Notes: generated by a model not told the origin, from the sequence alone. Positions 1 through 9,481 are shown, counted from the first letter of the stretch. The stretch is 64,000 nucleotides of DNA from Arthrobacter sp. 9V (GCF_902506065.1 NZ_LR732912.1:1038387-1102386); one strand, 5' to 3'. A program made the numbers and translations.

Positions 1-436
1 GAACCTCCTGCTGGTGGCCGGCGATCCCGCTAAGAACACCTCCACCTATTTCTCCGGATTCCCGGCGGACAAGGTCTCGCCCATTTCCTGCCCGGACAAC
101 GTGGCCTTCGACTCCGTGGGCAACCTCTGGATCTCCACCGACGGCGCCCCCGGCACCATCGGCTACGCGGACGGCCTGTTCAAGGTCACCCTCGACGGCC
201 CCGAGCGCGGAAAGGTGGAGCAGTTCCTCGCCGTTCCCCGCGACGCCGAAACGTCCGGCCCTATCATCCACGACGAAGAGCGCACAGTGTTCGTAGCCGT
301 CCAGCACCCCGGTGAGGACGGCTCGTTCGAAGCCCAGAACTCCTTCTTCCCGGACTACGTGCCCGCCGGATCCACCCCTGCTGCCGGCGCTGTGCGGGCA
401 CCCCGCCCCTCGGTGGTGCAGGTCTTCCGCAAGTAG
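1..436 (+). CDS. PhoX-family phosphatase, C-terminal fragment (5' end outside window)
   Basis: The frame is open from base 2 to the TAG at 434-436, so about 144 C-terminal residues are visible. The segment CPDNVAFDSVGNLWISTDG, followed by a glycine-rich calcium-site-like region and a C-terminus ending in VVQVFRK, is typical of PhoX (DUF839) secreted phosphatases, which are Ca/Fe-dependent phosphomonoesterases exported by Tat. The Tat signal and most of the beta-propeller lie upstream of the window. A GTG at 14 could be read as a start, but the conserved frame continues through the window edge, so this is a truncated gene. A hairpin terminator follows at 462-500. Confidence 0.8.
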   Translation, partial: NLLLVAGDPAKNTSTYFSGFPADKVSPISCPDNVAFDSVGNLWISTDGAPGTIGYADGLFKVTLDGPERGKVEQFLAVPRDAETSGPIIHDEERTVFVAVQHPGEDGSFEAQNSFFPDYVPAGSTPAAGAVRAPRPSVVQVFRK

Positions 437-461
437 CACCAGCTTTATTCGATACTGACGG

Positions 462-505
462 ATGCTCCTCCTCCCGTGATGACGGGTGGGGGAGCATTTC
501 GTTTC
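462..505 (+). terminator. Rho-independent terminator after the PhoX-like gene
   Basis: An imperfect 16-bp stem (462-477 with 482-497, GATG loop, two mismatches) is followed by TTTCGTTT. It lies 26 bases after the stop codon. Confidence 0.7.
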
Positions 506-602
506 CCCTCCCTCTCTCAATCCCGGGGGGTTTGGGGCCGTCACTCTCTCACCGACGGGGCACTAGCGGCTGACACCACGACGGCGTAGGGTCACTGGGA
601 CC

Positions 603-1178
603 ATGACTGAACAGCAGCCGTATGATCTGGTCCAGCAGTACCCACATTTCGAGCTGCGTCGCTATCCCACGCATGTACTCGCGGAGGTACAAGTCCACGC
701 CGCCTTTGATCGCGCCGGGAACGAAGCATTCCGGTATCTTTTCAACTACATCAGCGGCAGCAACACCACTAGGCAGAAGTTGTCCATGACGGCCCCCGTC
801 ATTCAGGAGAGCGGAACGTCAGAGGAACTGGTCATGACGGCACCGGTCCTGCAGAGCGGTCCTATCCCGGGAGGCGCAGATGAGGACTACGTTGTTGCGT
901 TCGTTTTGCCGGCCGGATTGACAGCGGAGACTGCCCCTGTGCCTGAGGAGCCCAGGGTCAAGATTCGTGAAGTACCTGGAACGCTGTCTGCTGTGGCAAG
1001 GTTTACCGGCAATGGATCGGCCGCGGCCTTTCAACGCCATACTGTCGCTCTGCAGGAGGCCCTCCAACTGGCTGATCTGACACCAATCGGTTTGCCCCGG
1101 TTCGCGCGTTTCGATCCTCCCTTCAAGCCCTGGTTCCTACGCCACAACGAGGTAGTGCTGGACGTCAAGGAACCCTAG
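603..1178 (+). CDS. SOUL-family heme-binding protein
   Basis: This 191-aa protein has the SOUL/HBP fold signature: an N-terminal YDLVQQYPHFELRRYP segment, the YLFNYISGSN motif, and the repeated SMTAPV/VMTAPV elements near residues 62 and 79. It ends with the LPRFARFDPPFKPWFLRHNEV strand typical of the family. Family members bind heme or related tetrapyrroles, but their cellular role in bacteria is poorly defined. No signal peptide is visible, so it is probably cytoplasmic. It stands alone between PhoX and menD. The ATG at 603 is preceded by GGGACC, and a possible -10 (TAGGGT, 587-592) lies just upstream. Confidence 0.85.
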   Translation: MTEQQPYDLVQQYPHFELRRYPTHVLAEVQVHAAFDRAGNEAFRYLFNYISGSNTTRQKLSMTAPVIQESGTSEELVMTAPVLQSGPIPGGADEDYVVAFVLPAGLTAETAPVPEEPRVKIREVPGTLSAVARFTGNGSAAAFQRHTVALQEALQLADLTPIGLPRFARFDPPFKPWFLRHNEVVLDVKEP

Positions 1179-1179
1179 A

Positions 1180-1260
1180 GGGGCCGGGATGTGAGCGACG
1201 GTCGGCCGGAAGGGGCCGGGATGTGAGCGACGGTCCGCTGGAAGGGGCCGGGATGTGGGC
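1180..1260. repeat. Tandem repeat, 32-bp period, 2.5 copies
   Basis: Copies begin at 1180, 1212 and 1244. The first 23 bases (starting GGGGCCGGGATGTGAGCGAC) are identical in copies 1 and 2, and the third copy diverges after about 15 bases. The array fills the gap between the SOUL stop codon and the menD promoter region. Confidence 0.85.
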
Positions 1261-1297
1261 GGGCGTTTGGTGCCCGGAGCGCCAATAGACTGGAACG

Positions 1298-3007
1298 GTG
1301 ACTTCCCAGGACTCTCTGACATCCATTGGCGCCGCCCGCATCGCAGTTACGGCACTGCTCGACGGCGGTGTGCGGCACGTGGTGGTGGCGCCCGGTTCGC
1401 GCTCCGCGCCCATGGCCTACGCGCTCGCAGAAGCTGAAACTGCCGGCCGAGTTCGGATCCACGTCCGCATCGATGAACGGGACGCCGGGTTCACCGCTCT
1501 GGGACTGGCGCTCTCCACACAAGCCCCCGTAGCAGTGGTGACAACCTCCGGTACGGCGGTAGGAAACCTCCTGCCCGCGGTCATGGAAGCCAATCATTCA
1601 GCCGTTCCAGTGATCGTCATCTCGGCTGACCGTCCCGAAGAACTTCACGGCACCGGAGCGAACCAGACCACCATCCAACTGGACCTTTTCGGCGATCACG
1701 TGAGGTTCGCCGTCGGCGTCCCGGCAGGCGATCATCCGCAAAAAGCGGTTGCTACTGCGCTCTACGCAGCCACGGGCGCCCTCGAAGATACCCCGCCCGG
1801 TCCCGTCCAAGTGAACCTCGCGTTCCGGGATCCCTTGGTTCCTGCGGACGGTGACGCACTTCCCGCAGCAGCGGGCAGGGGCGTGTTCCATTACGACGCC
1901 GGACCCCAGGCGCTGGACCTCCCGGCAGCTTCAAGCGAACTCACCGAGCGACGCACCGTGGTCCTCGCCGGCCACGACGCCGGCCCCGTAGCCGAAGCAT
2001 TCGCCCGGGCCCATGGACTTCCCCTTCTCGCCGAACCGTCCTCCAACGCTCGCTTCGGGCCCAATGCGGTGGGCCCATACCGGGTCCTGCTGGCACATTT
2101 CGGTCCTGATTCGCCCGTCCCCATTGAACGGGTTGTCCTGTTCGGACGGGCAACTCTGTCACGTCCCGTAGCTGCCCTGTTGGCCCGTGAGTCTGTTGAA
2201 TCCGCGATTTACCAGCCCGTCCCAGTTGCCTGGTACGAAGCAGGCCGACGCCGCGAAACCCCAATGGAAACCTTGCCGGAACTCGCGGATTTCGCGGGCC
2301 GCGGCTCTGCTGAATGGCTCGATTCCTGGCTCCTGGCAGGCGCCGCAGCTCAGCACGGCCTGGACGGGGTGCTCGCGGGGGAGAACCAAGCAAACGGCCC
2401 ATCGGTAGGGGCGGCCGTATGGGAGCACACCCGCGGACAATTGGTGCTCGGGTCCTCAAACGGGATCCGCGACGTCGACCTCGCGGGCCACCCGCACCCC
2501 GAACCCATCGCCACAGTTCATGCCAACCGGGGTCTCGCCGGGATCGACGGGACTATCGCCACGGCCACCGGCATTGCCCTGGGCAGCGGCCGGGAAACCA
2601 CGGTTTTGCTGGGTGACGTCACCTTCCTTCACGACGCCGGTGGACTGCTCCTCGGACACGGAGAGCCCGTGCCGGACCTCCGGATCGTGGTGCTCAATGA
2701 TTCCGGCGGGGCCATTTTCAGTCTTCTCGAACACGGCGCGGTGGAGGACTCAGGGGCCTACGGCACCGCCGTCGAGCGCCTCTTTGGAACCCCGCACACA
2801 GTGGACATTTCGGCACTCGCGGCGGCTTACGGCGTCGGACACCAAGCAGTAACCACGACGGCGGAACTCGCCTCTGCGCTCAAGTCACCGGTGAAGGGCC
2901 GCACCATTGTGGAGGTGCGTGTGGACCGGGCAAGTCTCCGCGAACTTCATGCCCGGATCAAGGAGGCCATCTCGGCCGCAGTGGGCCAGGTATTGACCTC
3001 GGACTAA
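1298..3007 (+). CDS. menD: 2-succinyl-5-enolpyruvyl-6-hydroxy-3-cyclohexene-1-carboxylate synthase
   Basis: A 569-aa thiamine-diphosphate enzyme joining isochorismate and 2-oxoglutarate, the first committed step of menaquinone synthesis. Visible family features are the N-terminal HVVVAPGSRSAPMAYAL motif (isochorismate binding), the RIHVRIDERDAGFTALGLA segment with the catalytic glutamate, TTSGTAVGNLLPAVMEA, and the C-terminal ThDP/Mg motif starting GDVTFLHDAGG near residue 440 and ending NDSGGAIF. The length is usual for MenD. The start is GTG at 1298: TAGACT (1286-1291) lies exactly 6 nt ahead and there is no clear ribosome binding site, so the mRNA may be leaderless. Other menaquinone genes follow at 5.9-10.6 kb. 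Confidence 0.95.
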   Translation: MTSQDSLTSIGAARIAVTALLDGGVRHVVVAPGSRSAPMAYALAEAETAGRVRIHVRIDERDAGFTALGLALSTQAPVAVVTTSGTAVGNLLPAVMEANHSAVPVIVISADRPEELHGTGANQTTIQLDLFGDHVRFAVGVPAGDHPQKAVATALYAATGALEDTPPGPVQVNLAFRDPLVPADGDALPAAAGRGVFHYDAGPQALDLPAASSELTERRTVVLAGHDAGPVAEAFARAHGLPLLAEPSSNARFGPNAVGPYRVLLAHFGPDSPVPIERVVLFGRATLSRPVAALLARESVESAIYQPVPVAWYEAGRRRETPMETLPELADFAGRGSAEWLDSWLLAGAAAQHGLDGVLAGENQANGPSVGAAVWEHTRGQLVLGSSNGIRDVDLAGHPHPEPIATVHANRGLAGIDGTIATATGIALGSGRETTVLLGDVTFLHDAGGLLLGHGEPVPDLRIVVLNDSGGAIFSLLEHGAVEDSGAYGTAVERLFGTPHTVDISALAAAYGVGHQAVTTTAELASALKSPVKGRTIVEVRVDRASLRELHARIKEAISAAVGQVLTSD

Positions 3008-3052
3008 CCCCGGCCTCGGCGGGTTGTCGGTGTGGGAATGGGTGTCGCTCCC

Positions 3053-3107
3053 GTTTCCGCGGATCGCGCCCGTAACCTCTGGTGCGAATGGCGGGTAAGG
3101 GTGCGCT
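3053..3107 (+). repeat. Dispersed intergenic repeat, copy A
   Basis: The stretch starting GTTTCCGCGGATCGCGCCCG and continuing through GGTGCGAATGGCG matches, in inverted orientation, 27395-27452. Flanking bases to about 3160 carry looser GGCGCGAAAGG repeats. No gene is supported in 3008-3238 apart from the glnQ-side terminator. Confidence 0.7.
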
Positions 3108-3178
3108 GCCCACGAAGGAGTGGCGCGAAAGGCGCGAAAGGGTGCGCCGGGCGAGCAAACGAACCGTGCGCCGAACGC

Positions 3179-3220
3179 AAAAACGGGCGGGCAGCACCCG
3201 AAGATGGGTGCCGCCCGCCC
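3179..3220 (-). terminator. Rho-independent terminator of the amino-acid ABC operon
   Basis: A 15-bp stem (3185-3199 with 3206-3220, one mismatch) is followed on the minus strand by TTTTT (3183-3179). It starts about 20 bases after the ATPase stop codon. Confidence 0.85.
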
Positions 3221-3238
3221 CTCAGCCAAGCGAAGGGG

Positions 3239-4033
3239 TTAGTTTTCCACCACGTCAATATGCGTGGGGTCCAGGACACGGCGGAGGAATTCCTTGGTGC
3301 GTGGCTGGGTGGGGGCGCTGATGACGTTCTCAGCGGGTCCTTCTTCCACCACAACGCCGGCGTCCATGAACACCACTCGGTCAGCAACTTCGCGTGCGAA
3401 GCCCATCTCGTGGGTGACCACCAGCATGGTCATGCCCTCATGTGCCAGCTTGCGCATGACGGCCAGGACATCGCCCACGGTTTCGGGGTCGAGCGCGGAC
3501 GTGGGCTCATCAAAAAGCATGAGCTGCGGGTCCATGGACAGTGCGCGTGCAATGGCTACGCGCTGCTGCTGGCCACCGGAGAGCTGGTCCGGGAAACGGT
3601 CGGCGAGGTGTCCCAAGCCAACGCGTTCCAGGTTGTGGCGCGCTACCTGGCCAGCCTCGGTCTTGGACCGCTTAAGGACCTTCATTTGGGAGATGGTGCA
3701 GTTGTCCAGGACGCTCAGGTGCGGGAACAGGTTGAAGTGCTGGAACACCATACCAACGTTGCGGCGCATCTTGTTGAGGTCTACATCAGGGTCCGTGGCT
3801 TCAAAGGAGCCCACGTTGATGGTGCCCCCGTTGGGCTGTTCGAGCAGATTGACGCAGCGCAGGAGGGTGGATTTGCCCGAACCCGAAGGCCCGATCAGGC
3901 AAACAACCTGGCCCGGTTCCACGGTGAGGGAGATGCCTTTGAGGACCTCGTTGCTGCCGTAGGACTTGCGGAGATCCTTGATGTTTACGCCGGCGGCTTG
4001 AACGGTGGACGTGCTCCCGGTGGAGTTATTCAT
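3239..4033 (-). CDS. Amino-acid ABC transporter ATPase (GlnQ type)
   Basis: A 264-aa ATP-binding subunit of a polar amino-acid importer. It has Walker [10 protein letters not shown] at residues 48-56, the Q-loop near [15 protein letters not shown], signature LSGGQQQR, Walker [13 protein letters not shown] and the switch histidine in [11 protein letters not shown] at 4033 (MNNSTGS) gives the normal family length; a longer open frame continues upstream but overlaps the permease gene. It is the last gene of a minus-strand operon in the order binding protein, permease, ATPase, with 11 bp between permease stop and this start. The substrate is probably glutamate, glutamine or a related amino acid; the sequence does not fix which. 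Confidence 0.93.
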   Translation of the reverse strand: MNNSTGSTSTVQAAGVNIKDLRKSYGSNEVLKGISLTVEPGQVVCLIGPSGSGKSTLLRCVNLLEQPNGGTINVGSFEATDPDVDLNKMRRNVGMVFQHFNLFPHLSVLDNCTISQMKVLKRSKTEAGQVARHNLERVGLGHLADRFPDQLSGGQQQRVAIARALSMDPQLMLFDEPTSALDPETVGDVLAVMRKLAHEGMTMLVVTHEMGFAREVADRVVFMDAGVVVEEGPAENVISAPTQPRTKEFLRRVLDPTHIDVVEN

Positions 4034-4044
4034 GACTGTCCTGC

Positions 4045-4836
4045 CTATCGCTTGGTCCGCGCGGAGCGGCTTTCGAACTTCCGTGCCAAGAGGCTCAACG
4101 GGATGGTGATGACCAGGTAGAAGGCGCCGGCCACGAGTAGTGGCGTCAGGCCTGCACCGAGGCTGGAGATGCCGTCGCGGCCAAACTTGGTGAGCTCGTA
4201 CTGGGAAGCGGTGAGGCCCAGGACGTAGATCAGCGAGGAGTCCTTGGTGAGCAGGATGATCTCGTTGGTCAGCGGCGGCAGGACGATCTTGAAAGCCTGC
4301 GGGATGACGATTGAGATCATGGCCCGCCAGTGCGGCATGCCCAGGGAGCGTGCTGCTTCCATCTGCCCCTTGGGGACAGCCTGAAGGCCGGCGCGCAATG
4401 TTTCGGCGATGTAGGCCGAGGCAACCATGCCCAGTGAAACCATCACCACGATGTTGACGTCCCATTGGACACCGAAGGCCAACGGCACGCCGTAACCGAA
4501 AGCGATGAAGACCAGCAGTGCGGGAACACCGCGGAAGAACTCGATGTATCCAGTGGCGAGCCAGCGGTACAGCGGGAAGGAGGAGAGCTTCATCAGGGCA
4601 AGCAGAAGGCCGCCCGACAAACCAACCACGAATGCCAGAGCCGTGTAGATGAGGGTGTTCTTGAGGCCCACCAGGAAGATGTCGGGGAACATCGGCCCGA
4701 TCTTGGCGAAGTTGAAGACACTGGTACCAATGGTCTTCCAGTCCACAGCAAGGATCACTGCGACCACGGCCACTACGAAGATTCCGGCCTGGACGTACAA
4801 ACTGACTTTGGCTCGTTGACGTGCAGTCATTGCCAT
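4045..4836 (-). CDS. Amino-acid ABC transporter permease (HisMQ type)
   Basis: A 263-aa integral membrane subunit with about five hydrophobic segments and the polar amino-acid permease motif [26 protein letters not shown] (the EAA loop contacting the ATPase). It begins with a short basic cytoplasmic N-terminus ([12 protein letters not shown]) before the first membrane helix. ATG at 4836 is used; an in-frame ATG two codons later is equally possible. It sits between the binding protein and the ATPase, so a single permease probably works as a homodimer. Confidence 0.92.
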   Translation of the reverse strand: MAMTARQRAKVSLYVQAGIFVVAVVAVILAVDWKTIGTSVFNFAKIGPMFPDIFLVGLKNTLIYTALAFVVGLSGGLLLALMKLSSFPLYRWLATGYIEFFRGVPALLVFIAFGYGVPLAFGVQWDVNIVVMVSLGMVASAYIAETLRAGLQAVPKGQMEAARSLGMPHWRAMISIVIPQAFKIVLPPLTNEIILLTKDSSLIYVLGLTASQYELTKFGRDGISSLGAGLTPLLVAGAFYLVITIPLSLLARKFESRSARTKR

Positions 4837-4865
4837 GGGGTTCTCACATTCATGTTGCGCAGGTG

Positions 4866-4903
4866 GGGCCCCGAAAGGACCTGAACAGATCGTTTCGGGG
4901 CCC
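4866..4903 (-). other. Intercistronic hairpin between binding protein and permease
   Basis: A perfect 11-bp inverted repeat (4866-4876 with 4893-4903; arm GGGCCCCGAAA read on either strand) without a T-tract. Such hairpins after a binding-protein gene often stabilise or partly terminate the upstream mRNA so that the binding protein is made in excess. That role is inferred here. Confidence 0.6.
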
Positions 4904-4934
4904 GCCTACGTGATCTTGGGAGCCGGAGCCCGGA

Positions 4935-5732
4935 CTACTTGGTGGCTTCGCCGAACCAGGTGGTCTCGAACTTCTTCAGGGAGCCGTCGTCGGTGATGCG
5001 CTTGAGCGTGGCGTTCACGGCATCGGCCATGGCGGTGTTGCCCTTCTTGATGGAGATGCCCAGCTTCTCGCCTGTTGCGTAGTCTTCAACGCGCTTGAGG
5101 TTGGAATCGTCCTTGATGGCGTAGCCAAGTACGGACTGGTTACCGACTGCGGCATCAATGGTGCCGGCCTTGAGGGCCTGGACCAGGAGCCCGGAGTCTT
5201 CGAACTGCTGTGCGTCGATTCCCTTGTCCTTGGCGTACTGGGCGCCGGTGGTTGCCTGCTGGACGCCCACCTTCTTGCCCTTGGCGCCGTCAATGTTGGT
5301 GATGCCGGAGGAGGAGGTGGCCACAAGGGTCAGGTCGTCGTCCAAGTACGGGGTGGAGAAGTCCATGACGCTCTTGCGGACGTCCGTGATGGAGATCGAG
5401 GAGATGGAGACGTCGCAGCCGGTCAGCGCGGTGCCGGTCTCGATTGCTTCGAAGGAGCTGTCCACCACGTTGAGTTCGGCTTTGACGTCCTTGGCGATCT
5501 CGGCGGCGATGTCCATGTCGAAGCCGACGATCTTGCCGTCCTTCTGGAATTCAAAAGGCTCGTAGGGAACGTCCGAGCAGACAGTGAATTTGCCGGCGTT
5601 GATGAGCTTGAGGCCCGAGTCCGAGGACGCGGCCGGGGTGGAGGAACCACCACAGGCGGTCAGGGCCAGGGCGCCGGCGGCGAGCACGGCGGCCATCTTG
5701 GTGCCGGACAGTACCGAACGGGAGATCTGCAT
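4935..5732 (-). CDS. Amino-acid ABC transporter substrate-binding lipoprotein
   Basis: A 265-aa extracellular binding protein of the family-3 (SBP_bac_3) type. Residues 1-27 form a lipoprotein signal ending in the lipobox LTAC, with acylated cysteine at 27. The mature part carries the family marks KFTVCSDVPYEPFEF, GFDMDIAAEIAKDV, and DFSTPYLDDDLTLV near residue 130. It captures amino acids outside the membrane for the permease and ATPase encoded downstream. The ATG at 5732 has AAAGG upstream. The 158 bases before it (to 5890) are AT-richer than the surroundings and must hold the operon promoter. Confidence 0.92.
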   Translation of the reverse strand: MQISRSVLSGTKMAAVLAAGALALTACGGSSTPAASSDSGLKLINAGKFTVCSDVPYEPFEFQKDGKIVGFDMDIAAEIAKDVKAELNVVDSSFEAIETGTALTGCDVSISSISITDVRKSVMDFSTPYLDDDLTLVATSSSGITNIDGAKGKKVGVQQATTGAQYAKDKGIDAQQFEDSGLLVQALKAGTIDAAVGNQSVLGYAIKDDSNLKRVEDYATGEKLGISIKKGNTAMADAVNATLKRITDDGSLKKFETTWFGEATK

Positions 5733-5890
5733 GTTGTTTACCTTTTGTTGCGGTGGATGCTGAACTGAGTCGGTTTTAGTGTAGCGCCGAACGTGAGATG
5801 TGCATCACAGGAAACTAAGTTTCACTATTGGATAACAAGTTTACCTACTTATCAAGCCCGCCAGAAGGGGTGCTGTCCGGAATCCCAGAT

Positions 5891-7246
5891 TCAGCGCTTG
5901 ATGCCCAGTGCTTCCAACATTGGCCGGAATTTGGCCCAGGTCTCCGCTAATTCGGCCTCAGGCACGGAGCCTTCCACGATTCCGCAGCCGGCATACAAGC
6001 GGACTGTATTGGCGTCTTCGATCACAGCACCGCGGAGTGCAATTCCCCATTCGCCATTCCCGGCAGCGTCCAGCCAGCCCACCGGCCCCGCGTATGGTCC
6101 ACGGTCCAAATGCTCAAGTTTGCGGATCAGGGCACCGGCTACCAACGTAGGTGTTCCGCAGACTGCCGCCGTGGGATGCAGCGCGTTGATCAGGGCCAGG
6201 CAAGTAGGAACGTGTCCCTCGATGTCAGCCAACTCAGCCTTCACATCCGATGCCAGATGCCACACGTTGGGCAGCTCCAGAATGAAGGGCTCGCTGTGGG
6301 AATTCATGGCTTCCGAGAAGGGGGCGAGCTGCCGTGTCAGCGAATCAATGGCAATCTCGTGCTCGTGCCGCTGTTTTTCCGAGCCAGCCAGGACCCGTTC
6401 CGCGTATTCCATGGGGGATCCGTCCATGCCGTCCGCGTCGCGTCGATCCAGAGTGCCTGCCAGCACGCGCGCCTGGGCGGTGCGGCCCTCCACCTGAATC
6501 AGCATCTCCGGCGTGGCGCCCACCAGGCCGTCCACACCATAGGTCCAGCATTCGCGGTACCTCGCGGCAAGCTGCCGAAGAACCTCTGCCGCGTTGACGC
6601 CCTGCGGAAGGTTAGCGACGACGTCGCGCGCCAACACGAGCTTCTCCAGCTTTCCGGCGCGAATTTCCTCCACGCCGTTGGAAACGGCCTGCATCCAATC
6701 GGCTTCAGTCAGGGAACCGCGGCTGAGGTGACCAGCCGAGCCGTCCGCGGCAATAGCGTCCGGTGAGAGCCCGACGTCGGGCCCTCCGGTCTCTGGACTG
6801 TCGCCGTTGGGCTCCGGTTCGGTAAGCCAACGGTCCACCGAGGCGAGGACGGTCGCCTCGGTGAGGGGGGCGTCGTCGAACGTCAACTGCGTGGCCCAGG
6901 CAACGCTGTCCCGGATGCCGATTACGAGTTCGGGGAGGATCAAGCGGGAAACATGCGGGGAGGTTTTGGAGAAGGCGAAGGAGCCGAAAGCCACCGGACC
7001 AGTACCCGGAACCTCTACCAGATCCGTGATTTCCGCCTCAATTATGAGGTGCCGCCACCAAATATCGGCCTCAAGGAATCGGTCGGGGCCGGTGGCGTTG
7101 AAACGGGTCAGCTCGCCGTAGCCAACCAAGCCGGCCTCGCGGCGGGACCAGCACAGGACGTCGTCCCGGACCAGAAACGACGGCAGCCCCCCTGAGGATG
7201 ATTCAACATCGAGGGGGACTGTCAAGGTACGGAGCGTGCTCGTCAT
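5891..7246 (-). CDS. Isochorismate synthase
   Basis: A 451-aa chorismate-utilising enzyme (MenF/EntC family) converting chorismate to isochorismate, the substrate of MenD. The C-terminal half carries the family motifs KLVLARDVV, GATPEMLIQVEG, LAGTLDRR, HEHEIAIDSL, LHPTAAVCGTP, and the metal-binding end GCGIVEGSVPEAELAETWAK. The start is taken at ATG 7246 (MTSTLRTL), because the longer frame to 7330 would leave only 7 bp to the divergent menG start. The linked menD, menG and prenyl synthase genes support a menaquinone rather than siderophore role, so menF would be the natural symbol. Confidence 0.9.
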   Translation of the reverse strand: MTSTLRTLTVPLDVESSSGGLPSFLVRDDVLCWSRREAGLVGYGELTRFNATGPDRFLEADIWWRHLIIEAEITDLVEVPGTGPVAFGSFAFSKTSPHVSRLILPELVIGIRDSVAWATQLTFDDAPLTEATVLASVDRWLTEPEPNGDSPETGGPDVGLSPDAIAADGSAGHLSRGSLTEADWMQAVSNGVEEIRAGKLEKLVLARDVVANLPQGVNAAEVLRQLAARYRECWTYGVDGLVGATPEMLIQVEGRTAQARVLAGTLDRRDADGMDGSPMEYAERVLAGSEKQRHEHEIAIDSLTRQLAPFSEAMNSHSEPFILELPNVWHLASDVKAELADIEGHVPTCLALINALHPTAAVCGTPTLVAGALIRKLEHLDRGPYAGPVGWLDAAGNGEWGIALRGAVIEDANTVRLYAGCGIVEGSVPEAELAETWAKFRPMLEALGIKR

Positions 7247-7337
7247 GATGGAACAACAGTACTCCCGCGCGCAGCCAGAATCTGAGCCGACTTCTACAAC
7301 GCAGCAAAGTCGGTTGAATGTCTGAGACAATTACAAG

Positions 7338-8099
7338 GTGAACCGAGCATCCTTGGAAAAGCGTCCGGACGAAGTTGCGACGATGTTTGATGATGTCGCC
7401 CCAAAATACGACGTCGTCAATGATGTCCTGTCCATGGGGCAGACACGGCGTTGGCGCCGGATCGTGGTTGATGCCATGGATGTGAAGGTAGGTCAGAAGG
7501 TCCTTGACCTCGCCGCCGGAACGGGAACATCCAGCGAACCCTACGCCGATGCGGGCGTGGACGTAGTGGCCTGCGACTTCTCCCTGGGCATGCTCAAGGT
7601 GGGCAAGCGCCGCCGCCCGGACATCGACTTCATTGCCGGTGACGCCACCAACCTGCCGTTTGCTGACAACAGCTTCGACGCTTCCACCATCTCCTTCGGC
7701 CTCCGCAACGTTGTGGAACCCCGCAAGGCCCTCGAGGAAATGCTGCGCGTTACCAAGCCCGGCGGCCGCCTGGTCATTGCCGAGTTCTCGCACCCCGTAG
7801 TTCCCCTGTGGCGCAACCTCTACACCGAGTACCTGATGCGCGCGCTCCCGGCCATCGCCACCAAGGTCTCTTCCAACCCGGACGCCTACGTGTACCTCGC
7901 CGAGTCCATCCGCGCCTGGCCGGACCAGGACCACCTGGCCCAGTGGCTGCAGGATGCCGGCTGGACGGATGTCACTTACCGCAACCTCAGCGGCGGCATC
8001 GTTGCCGTGCACCGTGCGCAGAAGCCCGCCGAACACCGCGAAAGTGTTCCCGTGGCCAAGCTCCGCCGCCAGATCAAGCCGCGCCACCAAGCCGGCTGA
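7338..8099 (+). CDS. menG: Demethylmenaquinone methyltransferase
   Basis: A 253-aa SAM-dependent methyltransferase of the UbiE/MenG family that methylates demethylmenaquinone in the last core step of the pathway. It shows [21 protein letters not shown] at the N-terminus, the SAM-binding motif [12 protein letters not shown] (about residues 55-66), [13 protein letters not shown], and SFGLRNV. A basic tail ([13 protein letters not shown]) extends beyond the usual end. GTG at 7338 is chosen by homology to the conserved N-terminus. It heads a plus-strand cluster with the MenJ-like reductase and the prenyl synthase and is divergent from the isochorismate synthase, with 91 bp between. Confidence 0.93.
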   Translation: MNRASLEKRPDEVATMFDDVAPKYDVVNDVLSMGQTRRWRRIVVDAMDVKVGQKVLDLAAGTGTSSEPYADAGVDVVACDFSLGMLKVGKRRRPDIDFIAGDATNLPFADNSFDASTISFGLRNVVEPRKALEEMLRVTKPGGRLVIAEFSHPVVPLWRNLYTEYLMRALPAIATKVSSNPDAYVYLAESIRAWPDQDHLAQWLQDAGWTDVTYRNLSGGIVAVHRAQKPAEHRESVPVAKLRRQIKPRHQAG

Positions 8100-8128
8100 C
8101 TTCGTACTGCCTGCTGATTTAGGACGAC

Positions 8129-9472
8129 GTGAAAGTACTGATAGTTGGCGCGGGTCCCGCCGGGTCCACCGCTGCGTATTACCTCGCCCAGTCGGGCATC
8201 GATGTCACGGTGCTGGAAAAGACTTCCTTTCCGCGTGAAAAAGTGTGCGGCGATGGCCTGACTCCCCGCGCCGTTCGCGAAATTCAGAAGCTCGGCCTGC
8301 CTCACGCTGCCTCGGAAGGTTGGCGGCGGAACAAGGGCCTTCGCCTGATCGCCGGTGGCCGCACCATCGAGCTGCCGTGGCCCGAGGTGGCCGACTTTCC
8401 CGGCTACGGACTGATCCGGACCCGGCTCGGTTTTGACGAGGACCTGGCCCGCCACGCTGAGGCCGCGGGCGCCGTCGTGCTTGAACGCCACAGCGTCACC
8501 TCCGCATTGACCGCAGAGGACGGCCGCGTGATCGGAGCCCGGTCTTCCATCCTGGACGAGTCCGGACGCAAGACCGGTGAAACACGCGACTTCCATGCCG
8601 ACGTCGTACTCGCCGCCGACGGCAACTCGACGCGAACCGCTGTGTCGCTGGGGATGCACAAGCGTGACGACCGGCCTCTTGGCGTCGCTGTGCGCACGTA
8701 CTTCACCTCCCCGAGGCACGAGGACGATTGGATGGAAGGCTGGCTGGAACTCCCCGGCAAGTCCGGAAAGCCGCTGCCCGGATACGGCTGGGTGTTCGGG
8801 GTTGGCGACGGAACCTCCAACGTTGGCCTCGGAATCCTGAACTCTTCCAAGGAATTCGGCAAACTCGACTACAAACAGGTCCTCCGTGAATGGACCGCCG
8901 GGATGCCCTCGGAGTGGGGGTTTAGTCCGGAAAACCAGGTGGGGGAGATCCGCGGCGCAGCTCTGCCCATGGGTTTCAACCGCACACCGCACTACTCACC
9001 CGGGTTGCTCCTGCTGGGCGACGCTGGCGGCATGGTGTCCCCGTTCAACGGCGAGGGCATTTCCTACGCCATGGAGTCAGCCCGGTTCGCGGCCGAGTTC
9101 TTGATTGACGCTTCGTCGCGCTCGGCTTCGGCTGGTTGGTCCACGCGCGACGCCGATGCCCACCTCGCGCGGTACGCGGACTATGTGCGGGACCAGTGGG
9201 GTTCGCACTTCACACTGGGCCGCATGTTTGCGTCTTTGATCGGGAAGCCTGCCGTGATGAAGCTGGCACTGCGCACAGGCATGCCTATTCCTGTGCTCAT
9301 GCGCTTTGTGGTTCGAATGCTCGCGAACCTCACGGATCCTTCCGCGAAGGGTTTCGAAGACCGGGTTATTCGGGTCCTCGAGATGCTGGTTCCCGCTACC
9401 TCCAACACTTCCGCCGCCCGCGCCCTTACGCCGGCAGGCTCCAACACCGCGGTTTCCGCAACAACTAGTTAG
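8129..9472 (+). CDS. Geranylgeranyl-reductase-family FAD oxidoreductase (menaquinone reductase MenJ-like)
   Basis: A 447-aa flavoprotein starting with the Rossmann motif VLIVGAGPAGSTAAYYLA (residues 3-20) and carrying KVCGDGLTPRAVREI, LAADGNSTRTA and the second FAD motif LLLGDAGGMVSPFNGEGISYAMESA near residue 300. This is the geranylgeranyl reductase family that in mycobacteria includes MenJ, which saturates one isoprene unit of menaquinone. Its position 29 bp after menG and 9 bp before a polyprenyl synthase supports that role. GTG at 8129 starts the protein directly at the Rossmann fold. Partial saturation of the menaquinone side chain, as in Arthrobacter MK-9(H2), is the likely outcome (inference). 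Confidence 0.88.
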   Translation: MKVLIVGAGPAGSTAAYYLAQSGIDVTVLEKTSFPREKVCGDGLTPRAVREIQKLGLPHAASEGWRRNKGLRLIAGGRTIELPWPEVADFPGYGLIRTRLGFDEDLARHAEAAGAVVLERHSVTSALTAEDGRVIGARSSILDESGRKTGETRDFHADVVLAADGNSTRTAVSLGMHKRDDRPLGVAVRTYFTSPRHEDDWMEGWLELPGKSGKPLPGYGWVFGVGDGTSNVGLGILNSSKEFGKLDYKQVLREWTAGMPSEWGFSPENQVGEIRGAALPMGFNRTPHYSPGLLLLGDAGGMVSPFNGEGISYAMESARFAAEFLIDASSRSASAGWSTRDADAHLARYADYVRDQWGSHFTLGRMFASLIGKPAVMKLALRTGMPIPVLMRFVVRMLANLTDPSAKGFEDRVIRVLEMLVPATSNTSAARALTPAGSNTAVSATTS

Positions 9473-9481
9473 GGTTAACCC

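Noticed and set aside
3032..4120. A 362-codon plus-strand frame opposite the amino-acid ABC ATPase
   Set aside because: Its middle mirrors the ATPase; its first 60 codons run through the dispersed repeat and terminator.
5792..5810. CRP/GlxR-like site CGTGA-N8-TCACAG upstream of the amino-acid ABC operon
   Set aside because: GlxR and CRP sites have a 6-nt centre. With 8 nt between the arms this is probably a chance match.
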